64,000 nt of DNA from Leptidea sinapis (taxonomy: Eukaryota; Arthropoda; Insecta; Lepidoptera; Pieridae): assembly GCF_905404315.1 (NCBI RefSeq), contig NC_066309.1:62001-126000 (forward strand), read 5' to 3'. Under the pieces are notes generated by a model that was given only the letters and a program-made list of their open reading frames with translations, was not told the DNA's origin and searched no databases. The translations under genes and the position numbers were made by a program. Shown one piece after another: positions 54,462 to 62,595 of the stretch (the first letter of the stretch is position 1; every line of letters begins with the position of its first letter).

Positions 54462-54485
54462 AAAACAAAAAAAAATAAAAAAAAA
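54462..54485 (+). other. Poly(A) tail of the Jockey element
   Basis: A-rich tail of 24 bases with a few interruptions (AAAACA, then AAATAAA). It marks the 3' end of the + strand element and directly abuts the 3' end of the - strand element. Confidence 0.85.
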
Positions 54486-54514
54486 GGGTCCATTTTGCGT
54501 GCAGTAATGGCCGG

Positions 54515-54904
54515 TTACTCCAACCAGCCCAGCTCCTTCCAGAAGTTCAGAACATTCCTGGGGTGTTCACAGACTTCTTGGAGCGACCTCGTATTGGTTA
54601 AGGTTTTTGCCCGTTGGTTGGCCACCCCCGCACATTCCAGGATTACGTGGGCGACCGTTTCGTCTTCGGTCAGACAACCTCTGCACTTAGGACTGTCCGT
54701 TACGCCGATTGTGAAAAGGCCCGTTACCATTAAAAAGTGACCCGTTAGGGTGCCCACCATTATACGGATGTCATATCTGTTGAGGCTCATAAGTCTACGT
54801 GTCAGTTTGGATGATAGTGCAGGTATCGCTACCTTCGACTGTCTACAGCTTGAGACATTCATCCATCGGGTGTGTGTAGGTCGTTGGTGAGAGAGCGTAT
54901 CCAT
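54515..54904 (-). pseudogene. C-terminal Cys/His knuckle region of the RNase H element
   Basis: The C-terminal tail of ORF2 contains SSCRQSKVAIPALSSKLTRR, the TGHF motif, then CRGCLTEDETVAHVILEC (about 54655-54710), a C-x2-C-x8-H-x4-C knuckle typical of RNase H-bearing LINE tails. The stop at 54515 leaves only about 29 bases to the end of the element at 54486, an unusually short 3' UTR, so the 3' end may be cut by the neighbouring insertion. Confidence 0.83.
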
Positions 54905-55082
54905 GAGCGCATTTGGCTGAAGGGCAGTGGCAGAAGTGGCAATGGACCAGACACTATATTTGCCGATGCCCGCCTTGCAAGCTCATCCGCTGCATCATTA
55001 CCCAACGAACCACTATGTCCCTTGATCCATTGCAGAGTTACCTGGTTATAAGAGGCAACTTACTCCAGGGTTTGGTGACATT
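54880..55082 (-). pseudogene. RNase H C-terminal segment, frameshifted
   Basis: On the - strand a shifted frame reads VTLQWIKGHSG followed by GNDAADELARRAS. This is the conserved WxxGHxGxxGNExAD segment ending RNase H domains, with the His and the final acidic residue present. It has no start codon of its own and is a broken continuation of the upstream frame. Confidence 0.8.
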
Positions 55083-55985
55083 CGTGTATTAGTGCTGAGT
55101 TGTGTTGTACCCTTCAGCGCTGTTAGTACCGCCATACTGTCAGAAAGAAATCTGATGTTGTGGCCATGTACCTTTCTTCTTAATATAGCGCTGGCGGCTT
55201 CCTTGATGGCTACGCACTCACATTGGAAGATGGAGCTGTGTGTGCCCAAGGGTATGGAAATGTGTATGTTTAGTTCCTGTGAGAATATGCCGGCACCAGT
55301 TCCAGTAGCCATTTTCGAGCCGTCTGTGTAAATTCTTAATTCGTTTACACCTGACTGGTCAGCATCTTTCTCATATAGCTGTATGTGATAGTTTTTATGG
55401 AAGGTATTTGTTTTAGGTATCTTATCACATGGTGCCTCACAGAGTGGATAATCCTTTGTTACCCTATTCCAGAGCTTATCTGTTAGGCCGTCTACATTCT
55501 TCCATACACCCAACAGCTTTAGACGTAGATTCGCCATTGTCGCTTCTTGTTGAAAGTGTATGTCGAGTGGTGTTAGCCCTAGAATAGTTTCAAGGGCCGA
55601 GGAAGGCGTGGTACGCATGCATCCTGTTATGGCTGCGCAGGCCAGCCGCTGGAAACGCTGCAGCTTGGTTTGTACTGTCACAAGCTCTGTCCTGGGCCAC
55701 CACGCTATTGCTCCGTAGGAGATAATTGGTCTGATGACTGCTGTATAGAGCCATCTGCTTATCTTTGGAGCAAGACCCCAGGTTCTGCCTATAAGTCTTC
55801 TGCACTGCCAAAAGATGATGCATGCTTTTTCCAGCTTGTTTTCAAGGTGTTTGTTCGAAAGCAACTTACTATCCAGTATAACCCCCAGGTATTTAACTTC
55901 TTTAGTAAGGCTTAGTTCAGTGTTGAACAGCTTTGGTAATGTTAGATTACCAAGGCTGCGTTTGTTAATGATGGTATTAGTTCCG
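55046..55985 (-). pseudogene. RT thumb and RNase H N-terminal half
   Basis: It begins with INKRSLGNLTLPKLF and EVKYLGVILDSKL, the thumb segment that follows the RT palm, then WLYTAVIRPIISYGAIAWWP. The RNase H domain follows: RIYTDGSKMATGTGAGIF (first catalytic Asp, about 55310-55340), a QCECVAIKEAAS segment with the catalytic Glu, and FLSDSMAVL with the second Asp. The frame is lost near 55080, before the last RNase H motif. Open sequence extends upstream to an ATG at 56024-56026 in this frame, but 55985-56026 overlaps the RT frame and is out-of-frame there. Confidence 0.88.
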
Positions 55986-57033
55986 TCTTTGACGGATAAG
56001 CTGTGAGTTTGTGTTGCGCGCACCATTCTTCCAAAATTTTAAAAGCAGATCTCATGAGGCTACATAAGACGCTCTCGACTGGTCCTGTTATTAGAATGGC
56101 GAGGTCGTCAGCATAGCCCACCGTGTACAGTTTCTTTTTGTTTAGCCTTGTGATGCGCTCATCTACCACAAGGTTCCAGAGCAGCGGCGAGAGTACCCCT
56201 CCTTGTGGGCAGCCCGTTGCCACCACACATCTAGTACTGGTGTTCACAGTGAATCGTATCGCCCTATGCCTCAACATGCTGTCTATCCACCCGGCAATTG
56301 TAGGATCTACATCATGAGTGGCTAGCGCTCGGCCTATGCTAGTGAAAGAGGTTATGTCGAAGGCGCCTTCGATATCAATAAAAGCACCCAAGGTTGATTG
56401 TTTACGTGATAATCCTTTCATTGCGAGAGATGTTACGCAATAGAGTGCGGATTCGGTTGATCTGCCCTGAGTATAGGCGTGTTGGTTGTCATGTAGCGGT
56501 TTTTGTATGAGGGCATTTTCCCTAATATCCCTATCGCAGAGTCTCTCTAGAGTCTTCAACAAAAATGATGTGAGACTGATTGGCCTGTACGATTTGGGAT
56601 TTGTGTAATCACTTTTGCCGGGCTTAGGGATAAATACCACTTTTACCTCCCTCCACTGGAGCGGTATGTATTTGTAGGCCAGGCATGCCCTATAGATAGC
56701 AGTTAAATGCGCTGCTAGCGGCCCCATACCGCTCCATTGTAGCAGTCCTGGGAAGATCCCGTCCAGGCCTCCTGATTTAAATGGAAGAAAGCTGTTAATT
56801 GCCCACATTACCTTGTCTTTGTCTACCACCCTGTGAGCTGTGGTCCAAACCGTTTGATCCGGTGTGTTGCTCTGCGACGCCACTTCCTCCCACGTCTGGT
56901 TGTTGGTGATGCGGCATCCAGGGAAGTGAGTTTGCAGGAGTAGTTCGCAGGTCTCGGGGTCGGATTTGGTGTATGTGCCGTCAGATTTTTTCAAGCAACC
57001 TAGATTACGCTCTGGGTCACGTGAACGGATGTT
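55942..57033 (-). pseudogene. Reverse transcriptase core of the RNase H element
   Basis: RT core on the - strand. In order: GGLDGIFPGLLQ, WREVKVVFIPKPGK, PKSYRPISLTSFLLKTLERL (about 56545-56610), motif A FIDIEGAFD (about 56355-56390), motif B ATGCPQGGVLSPLLWNLVVD (about 56165-56220) and motif C VGYADDLAIL (about 56098-56125). Both motif C aspartates and the motif A aspartate are intact. An ATG lies at 56992-56994, but similarity extends upstream to about 57033. After SKTELIP (about 55980) the frame shifts. Confidence 0.92.
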
Positions 57034-57035
57034 TT

Positions 57036-57386
57036 TTACTTTAGCCGCTTGGTTTGTGGATTCAATGTTAGTACAGAAGCTCTCCAGCTTTCTCTCTTCC
57101 TTTCGCGGATGCGCCTCTTGAAACGATATTGGGCCTGTTTGTATGCATCCCAGTCGTCTGGTGCCCGGGTATTTTTGGCTCTGTTGAATAGCTTCCTTAA
57201 TTTGCAGCGCAGCCTATCTAACTCTGGACCCCACCACACACTTTTGTCGATTGAGTTGGGCTTTGTCGAAGTAAGAGGACACGTCTGTTCATAGCTGTTG
57301 ATAAGTGTTTGAGTTATGTTAGTTACATGAGTTTCTATACGTGCGGTACCGTTATAATCGTCTGGTAGGGAAATGGCCATAACCAT
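57036..57386 (-). pseudogene. Linker between endonuclease and RT of the RNase H element
   Basis: A basic, Arg-rich segment with WWGPELDRLRCKLRKLFNRA and RFKRRIRERKRESWR, typical of the WW..L..LR..R.. linker before the RT in RNase H-bearing LINEs. It ends at 57036 in NPQTKRLK. A one-base shift near 57045 connects it to the RT frame. Confidence 0.8.
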
Positions 57387-57387
57387 T

Positions 57388-57588
57388 TCTCACCAATCTG
57401 TCGTATTTGGTGCGGTCCGTTTTACGCGGGTTCCGCCTTGGCAGGGCAGGTTTGATGTTTAAGCGAAGGTTGAACCTAATCCATCTGTGATCCGAGCATG
57501 AAGGTTCGTCTGACACGTGCCAGTCATTGACGAGAGAAGAGACATGGTCGGTTGCCAGTGTTAGGTCGATTATAGTTTGGGCTCGCGC
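57388..57588 (-). pseudogene. Endonuclease C-terminal part after the in-frame stop
   Basis: It is in the same frame as the segment before the TAG and reads QTIIDLTLATDHVS, then SDEPSCSDHRWIRFNL, with the SDH triad residues that close the endonuclease fold. The frame then shifts by one base near 57388, where the downstream linker frame takes over. Confidence 0.8.
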
Positions 57589-58146
57589 CTAGGTAGGCTC
57601 GGAGCCCCTGTTAAGTATATTAAGGTTAGTTGAGAAAAGGTATGTAAGTAAGTCCTTACCTCTTTTATTGGTGTTTTGGCTGCCCCAGATGGTGTGATGT
57701 GCGTTGGAGTCAGCGGAGATGATTAGTTCCAGCCTCTCTGTCTCGCAGTAGCTGACTAGCGCGGTGAGCTCCGGTGTTGGTACCTCCTCTTCCCCCGGCA
57801 AATAGACCGACGTTATGACCACGTCTGATAGGCCTAGGCGGTCATCTGCCTGGAGCTTCACAGCGGTTAGATCTCTGGAACATAGCTCATTTATAATGGT
57901 GGTCGTTACATGTCGTGGAGTATAAATACATGAACGTGGTTTACCTTCGGTAGCAGTTAAAAGTTTGCCTCCGATGTTGTTGAGACCACATATATTGCCT
58001 TTCCTAATCCACGGCTCCTGGATTAGGGCTATGGTCTCGGTGTTTCCCTCCAGCAAACGTAGCAGGTTAGCCGTCGCGGTGTAGCTGTGCTGAAGGTTGA
58101 TTTGTATGAGTTTAAGGAGTGGAGGTGGATCGGTCTGGGCTGCCAT
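57589..58146 (-). pseudogene. Endonuclease domain, N-terminal part, of the RNase H element
   Basis: The frame starts MAAQTDPPPLLKLIQINLQHS, which carries the opening Asn motif of the endonuclease/exonuclease/phosphatase fold. It continues with IALIQEPWI (the catalytic Glu, about 58008-58034), SVYLPGEEEVPTPEL, and SADSNAHHTIWGS (about 57690-57730) with the D and N catalytic pair. A TAG at 57589-57591 stops it after NRGSEPT. In the family this position reads on into a T-rich segment before IDLTLAT, so the stop is a lesion. The ATG at 58144-58146 is the first in frame and fits ORF2 start positions in the group. Confidence 0.88.
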
Positions 58147-58465
58147 CGCTGTGCAGTAGACTGTCCTCCAGCTCCTTTGTCTGATCCTCTTTCCCGGCCC
58201 CTTGCTGCCACCAGTCTATGGAGCGCGATTTGGTCTCTATGGGAGTCCGAACCTCTTTACAAGTGGCGGTCATAGAGACACCGTCGGTCCTCTTCTGATG
58301 AGTAGCGTCAGGGGCTGCACCTGAGGGCTGTTGCCCTCCTTCCGGCACGAAATCCATGCAGTTGTCGGGCGCCGCCTCAGGAGCGGTCGAGGTTGGTACT
58401 TTCGGCTGCGCTGCCACGTCCGGGTTTGGTTTCGGTGCTTCGCTGCCTTTACCCGCTCGATCCAT
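58112..58465 (-). pseudogene. Short ORF1-like frame of the RNase H element
   Basis: The frame starts at an ATG at 58463-58465 (a longer version from 58489 is possible) and gives about 117 residues rich in Pro, Ala, Ser and Thr, beginning MDRAGKGSEAPKP. It overlaps the start of the endonuclease frame by 35 bases, the arrangement expected for ORF1 and ORF2 in this group. Full ORF1 proteins are usually several times longer and end in CCHC zinc knuckles. None are seen here, so an internal deletion is likely. No homologue is recognised with certainty, and it could be untranslated leader. Confidence 0.45.
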
Positions 58466-58480
58466 TCGAAAATGTAAAAT

Positions 58481-58862
58481 AAGCCGCAACGCGTGGTGCT
58501 GTTCGCGTGCAACGCCGTCTCCGCCTCACGCCCGACGTGGGTCACGGAGATGGGCGCGGTACCGGGGCGCGCTCGTTCGCTGTCACACGCGGATATCTCG
58601 TGATTAATTTTAATTAATCTATGCATAGTTCTCTATGTGAACGGCATGCGTGCGCCTTCGGTTCGCGTCCCGTGCGCTGCACGTGTTATTTCGGCCCGAC
58701 GTGAGCGTGCAAACGAGTAGGCGGACTCGACGTCCGAAGGGCGCTTCGATCGCGGTACGTGCGCGGGTCGACGATACGTCGTTGAGACTTATTGGCGGCG
58801 CGCGCACGACGGTGTCGCTGCGCTGACGGATATCGTGTCTGCCTCATACTTTTTATCGTTGG
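58481..58862 (+). other. ITS2-like spacer upstream of 28S
   Basis: GC-rich sequence with many CGCG words lies directly upstream of the 28S 5' end, where ITS2 belongs. I looked for a 5.8S gene upstream and found none, so the spacer is truncated on its left by the - strand retrotransposon. Short open frames on both strands here look like chance. Confidence 0.6.
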
Positions 58863-58905
58863 CCTCAGATCAGGGAGGATCACCCGCCGAATTTAAGCAT
58901 ATTAG

Positions 58906-58944
<39 letters not shown>

Positions 58945-59205
58945 GCGGCGAGCGAACAGGGATAAGCCCAGCGCCGAATCCCGCGGTCGTCACGGTCGCG
59001 GGACATGTGGTGTTAGGGAGGTTTCGCTTTCTCGCGGTCGCCGCTCCCGTCCAAGTTCGTCTTGAACGGGGCCGTTTTCCCATAGAGGGTGCCAGGCCCG
59101 TAGCGACGGAGCGAGTCCGCGAGAGGGACTCTCCTCAGAGTCGGGTTGCTTGAGAGTGCAGCCCTAAGTGGGTGGTAAACTCCATCTAAGGCTAAATATA
59201 ACCGC

Positions 59206-59247
<42 letters not shown>

Positions 59248-61435
59248 AACTTTGAAGAGAGAGTTCAAGAGTACGTGAAACCGTTCAGGGGTAAACCTGC
59301 GAAACTCGAATGAACGAACGTAGAGATTCATCGTCACTCCGGGGCGTACGGCAGCGTGCCGCGATGTGCGCGAGACTCGTGCTCGCGTACACCGGTCGCC
59401 GCCGTTGACGCACCCGGACGGCGTGCACTTCTCTTAGTACACATTATGCATCGCGACCCGTTCGTCTGTTCGGCCTAAGCGTTGCCCGGGAGCCGGGCGG
59501 CTGCGCGTTCACGCGCACAGCCGTCCGACCGTGACGATCGCCGGCCGGTGGCGGACGGTACTTGTCATGAAACGGGCACGCGTCTCCATCCGGGGACGGG
59601 TCCGGCCCGACGCGAGCGAGAGTCGTCGTCGACATCCTGCCCGGATACTGACGCGACGCCGCTGTCGTCGCAGTCGTGTAGTCTCGGACTGTGCGCGTAT
59701 CAGTCGGCGATGTTACTGTTTCGGGCACTCGCAGGACCCGTCTTGAAACACGGACCAAGGAGTCTAGCATGTGTGCGAGTCATTGAGTTATGAATTCAAA
59801 CAGACAAAACTGAAAGGCGCAACGAAAGTGAAGGCACGCGCTTGTCGCGCGCTCAGGGAGGATGGAGCGTCGGTCGTCAAAAATCGATCTCTCGCACTCC
59901 CGAGGCGTCTTGTTTCCAATCAGCGAATGCGGGTGCGCTCTAAGCACAGATGCTGGGACCCGAAAGATGGTGAACCTGGTCAGGTCGAAGTCAGGGGAAA
60001 CCCTGATGGAGGACCGTAGCGATTCTGACGTGCAAATCGATCGTCGGAACTGGGTATAGGGGCGAAAGACTAATCGAACCATCTAGTAGCTGGTTCCGTC
60101 CGAAGTTTCCCTCAGGATAGCTGGCGTCGACTCGTAACAGTCTCATCCGGTAAAGCGAATGATTAGAGGCATTGGGGCCGAAACGACCTCAACCTATTCT
60201 CAAACTTTAAATGGATGAGAACTCCGGCTTACTCGAACGATGAAGCCGGAGATCTGATGACGGTGCCAAGTGGGCCAATGGTAAGCAGAACTGGCGCTGT
60301 GGGATGAACCAAACGTAGTGTTAAGGCGCCTAAAAAACGCTCATGGGACACCATGAAAGCCGTTGGTCGCTCATGACAGCAGGACGGTGGCCATGGAAGT
60401 CGGAATCCGCTAAGGAGTGTGCAACGACTCACCTGCCGAAGCGACCAGCCCTGAAAATGGATGGCGCTGAAGCGTTTTGCCTATACACTACCGTTACCGG
60501 CAATAGGCGCGTGCGTGTCAAAGCGCACGCGTATTATGTCGTAACGAGTAGGACGTGCGCGGCGGAGTGCGCAGAAGGGTCTGGGCGTGAGCCCGCCTGG
60601 AGCCTCCGTCGGTGCAGATCTTAGTGGTAGTAGCAAATACTCCAGCGAGGCCCTGGAGGACTGACGTGGAGAAGGGTTTCGCGTGAACAGTAGTTGCTCG
60701 CGAGTCAATCGATCCTAAGCTCAAGGAGAGATCTTATGTCGATGCGGCGTGTATATATATTTTATGTATATGATAAATAACGCCCTTTGAGCGAAAGGGA
60801 ATCCGGTTCCTATTCCGGAACCCGGCAGCGGAACCGTTTCAATAATCGTTCTCTCGTTTCTCAAGCGAGTGTACGACGGGGTAACCCGTGAGCCTGAAGA
60901 CGCCGCCGAGTGGTCCGGGAAGAGTTTTCTTTTCTGCCTGAGCGTTCGAGTTCCATGGAATCCTATAGAAGGGAGATATGGTTCGGAACGCGAAGAGCAC
61001 CGCATTTGCGGCGGTGTCCGGATACTCTCTGCGGACCTTGAAAATTCAGGTGAGGGATGTACGTGGAGATGTCGCGCCGGCTCGTACCCATATCCGCAGC
61101 AGGTCTCCAAGGTGAAGAGCCTCTAGTCGATAGAATAATGTAGGTAAGGTAAGTCGGCAAATTGGATCCGTAACTTCGGAATAAGGATTGGCTCTGAGGA
61201 CCGGGGCGTGTCGGGTTTGGACGGGAAGCGGATGCGGCCGGTGCCGGGCCTGGTCGATGCTCGCGCGTGTCTCCATAGCAAGGTGGTCTCGCGCGTCGTG
61301 CTGAATCCAGACCCGCGTTCCGGCCTTTCGCGGATCTTCCTAGCCGTAAGTCCGCGTCGGTTTCGTCTCGTGCGCGATCGGCGCGGTACTGTACGACCGC
61401 CGTTCAACGGTCAGCTCAGAATTGGCACGGACAAG

Positions 61436-61469
<34 letters not shown>

Positions 61470-61493
61470 CGATGGCCTTCGCGGGTGTTGACG

Positions 61494-61553
<60 letters not shown>

Positions 61554-61572
61554 CAAAAATGGTGGAGATAAC
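58863..61572 (+). rRNA. 28S rRNA, 5' portion, probable pseudogene
   Basis: It starts near CCTCAGATCAGG and continues with GAATTTAAGCATATTAG and AAGCGGAGGAAAAGAAAC, the standard 28S 5' domain. The D2 expansion, the GAAACACGGACCAAGGAGTC block (about 59743), CGAAAGATGGTGAAC (59961), GGTATAGGGGCGAAAGAC (about 60052) and GACAGCAGGACGGTGGCCAT (about 60374) follow in order. It deviates at positions fixed in nearly all eukaryotes: ATTAGTAAGC for ATTAATAAGC (58905), AACCAGG for AACAAGG (58929), five bases missing between GAAC and CTGG (59974/59975; the usual text is GAACTATGCCTG), and GTGCAACGACTC for GTGTAACAACTC (about 60418-60430). Several independent lesions in the functional core argue for a silenced or dead rDNA copy. 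The left side lacks 5.8S, and the right side is interrupted by an insert. Confidence 0.88.
60740..60785 (+). other. 28S hidden-break (gap) region
   Basis: A strongly AT-rich stretch, GTGTATATATATTTTATG and onward to GATAAATAACGCCC, lies inside otherwise GC-rich 28S at the place where insect 28S rRNA is cleaved into alpha and beta halves. Location and composition fit; cleavage itself cannot be seen. Confidence 0.65.
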
Positions 61573-61940
61573 GGGAGCAAAACAGGCGCGATGTACGTTG
61601 TCACGTCTGTTATTAGACAGTCGGAGACGGCCAGTGTGGGCTGGGTCCCGATATCCGCCTCCGGTTCGTATGGGCGAAACGTCTGTGGAGTACCGTGACT
61701 GGGGGTGCTTGCCGTCTGGGTTAAGAGGCGAAATTGAAGAGTCGTAATTAGTTGTCTGTGACTCTCTACGTCTGACCAACGCACTATACCGGGACTGGAG
61801 CGAAAGCTGTTGTGCTGTAACCTACCTAGTAGGCGGTGTGCGTTGGGATTCTAGCAGTTAGAAAGGCAGACAGTAAGTACCGCCATCCGACGTCGGGCCG
61901 GGTGCGATGGGGGGCTTGCCAGCCCCCCAGACCCCCCGCC
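61573..61940. mobile_element. Unidentified insert of about 370 bp in 28S just upstream of the R2 site
   Basis: The 28S text is continuous up to GCAAGCGCGGGCAAA (61544-61558) and a diverged GGTGGAGATAAC (61561-61572). It resumes at CGGCGATAGCAACTATGAC (61941 on). In normal 28S these two points are a few bases apart. The insert shares no long match with the elements in this window, has no convincing open frame, and ends in a hairpin (GGGGGGC / GCCCCCC, 61909-61928) and a C-rich tail. Both flanks resemble GGCGGGAGTAAC, suggesting a diverged target duplication of about 12 bases. It may be a truncated retrotransposon or SINE end; orientation is unknown. Confidence 0.6.
61909..61928 (+). other. G6C/GC6 hairpin at the right end of the 28S insert
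   Basis: Seven-base perfect stem GGGGGGC and GCCCCCC with loop TTGCCA, followed by CCCCCCGCC and then 28S sequence. Confidence 0.7.
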
Positions 61941-62043
61941 CGGCGATAGCAACTATGACTCTCTTGAGATAGCCAAACGCTTCGTCATCTAATTAGTGAC
62001 GCACATGAATGGATTAACGAGATTCCCGCTGTCCCTATCTACT
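61941..62043 (+). rRNA. 28S rRNA segment between the insert and R1
   Basis: This is the most conserved part of 28S, holding the R2 and R1 target sites. It reads AACTATGACTCTCTTGAGAT and then AGCCAAACGC, against the usual CTCTTAAGGTAGCCAAATGC, and ends with GTCCCTATCTACT at 62043, exactly where R1 elements insert. Nearly all differences are transitions. The 3' part of 28S lies beyond the R1 element and outside the window. Confidence 0.85.
61956..61975 (+). other. Altered R2 target site
   Basis: Expected CTCTCTTAAGG/TAGCC reads CTCTCTTGAGA/TAGCC. The cleavage position falls between 61969 and 61970, with two changes inside the six bases before the cut. No R2 element is inserted at the cut itself. 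Confidence 0.8.
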
Positions 62044-62595
62044 TCTTCTTCGGCTTCGACTTCGTCGTCGGCTCTCGTAGCGAGCGGACTTGTTTTGTGC
62101 TCTCCGCGTTAGTCGCCGCCCAAGTTCTCGCGCCGTGTCACTATTCGCTGCTCGTTCGGCCAATCGCGTCGTGTGGGTGGAGCCTGTGTTCGACGTTCGC
62201 GAGTGTCTGTGTAGTGGGCGGAGCTAAGGTGCGTACGTGACCTGAATTAATCCGCTTTGATTTATGACGGTCATTAGCTAATTACTTTGTTTACTGTATT
62301 TCTTTTGTGTGACTTGAATTTTTTGCTATTTGATTTATGACGGTCATTAGTTAATTACTTTGTTTACTGTATTTCTTTTGTGTTAGTGTTTTGACTCATA
62401 TTATTTAGTTAGCTTTTAGGAATTAGTTATTATTAGACAGTAGGTAGTTGTTAGGTAATTAGGTATTAAGAAGTGTTAGGGAAGAGACAGGACTCGTAGT
62501 TAGCTTTTAGTTTTTGACTTTATTTTTGTTTTTCTATTTATTGTTTTGTTGGTATATTTAATAACAATATATACTAATAAGCTTGTTATACGAAC
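62044..62595 (+). promoter_or_regulatory. R1 5' leader
   Basis: 552 bases without a supported gene. The first 200 are GC-rich with TTCGTCG-type words; from 62245 on the leader becomes AT-rich. It contains a 55-bp direct repeat. R1 RNA is normally processed from the 28S co-transcript, so this leader would hold any processing and translation signals; none is recognisable to me. Confidence 0.6.
62256..62383 (+). repeat. 55-bp direct repeat in the R1 leader
   Basis: Copy 1 (62256-62310) and copy 2 (62329-62383) share 54 of 55 bases, starting TTTGATTTATGACGGTCATT. They differ at one position (GCTAAT against GTTAAT) and are separated by 18 bases. Confidence 0.92.

Larger units (their letters stand above)
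51200..54485 (+). mobile_element. Jockey-type non-LTR retrotransposon, 5'-truncated and degenerate
   Basis: The element starts abruptly after the satellite base 51199 and ends in a poly(A) tail at 54462-54485. Order on the + strand is the C-terminal part of an apurinic-type endonuclease, a linker, a reverse transcriptase and a 3' UTR. No ORF1 and no RNase H domain are present, which fits the Jockey clade. The endonuclease N-terminus is missing, as expected from 5' truncation during target-primed reverse transcription. At least four frame changes (about 52033, 52075, 52398 and 53125) make it inactive. I see no target-site duplication: the left flank is satellite and the right flank is another element. 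Confidence 0.9.
54486..58480 (-). mobile_element. RNase H-bearing non-LTR retrotransposon (I/LOA/Outcast-like group), degenerate
   Basis: Read on the - strand, the order is a short ORF1-like frame, an endonuclease, a reverse transcriptase, RNase H and a C-terminal Cys/His knuckle. RNase H downstream of the RT separates it from the Jockey copy and from typical R1. I cannot place the clade more exactly. The frame is broken by an in-frame TAG at 57589-57591 and by shifts near 57388, 57045, 55980, 55080 and 54870. The 3' end (about 54486) has no tail of its own before the neighbour's poly(A). The 5' end near 58465-58490 abuts ITS2-like DNA. It is inactive. Confidence 0.85.

Noticed and set aside
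58481..58862. 5.8S rRNA gene upstream of 28S
   Set aside because: No 5.8S core text such as the GAACATCGACATTTTGAACG region is present. The sequence passes from spacer into the retrotransposon.
61610..61621. TTATTAGACAGT shared between the 28S insert and the R1 leader (62430-62441)
   Set aside because: Only 12 bases with no similarity on either side, too weak to link the two.
59444..61779. Open frames on both strands inside 28S
   Set aside because: They lie within recognisable 28S rRNA sequence on either strand and show no protein family features.
61573..61940. tRNA-derived SINE in the 28S insert
   Set aside because: A GGTTCGTAT word resembles a B box, but no A box at a proper distance and no tRNA-like fold were found.
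61941..62043. R2 element at its own site
   Set aside because: The sequence runs through the R2 cut without interruption, and the nearby insert lies about 29 bases upstream.
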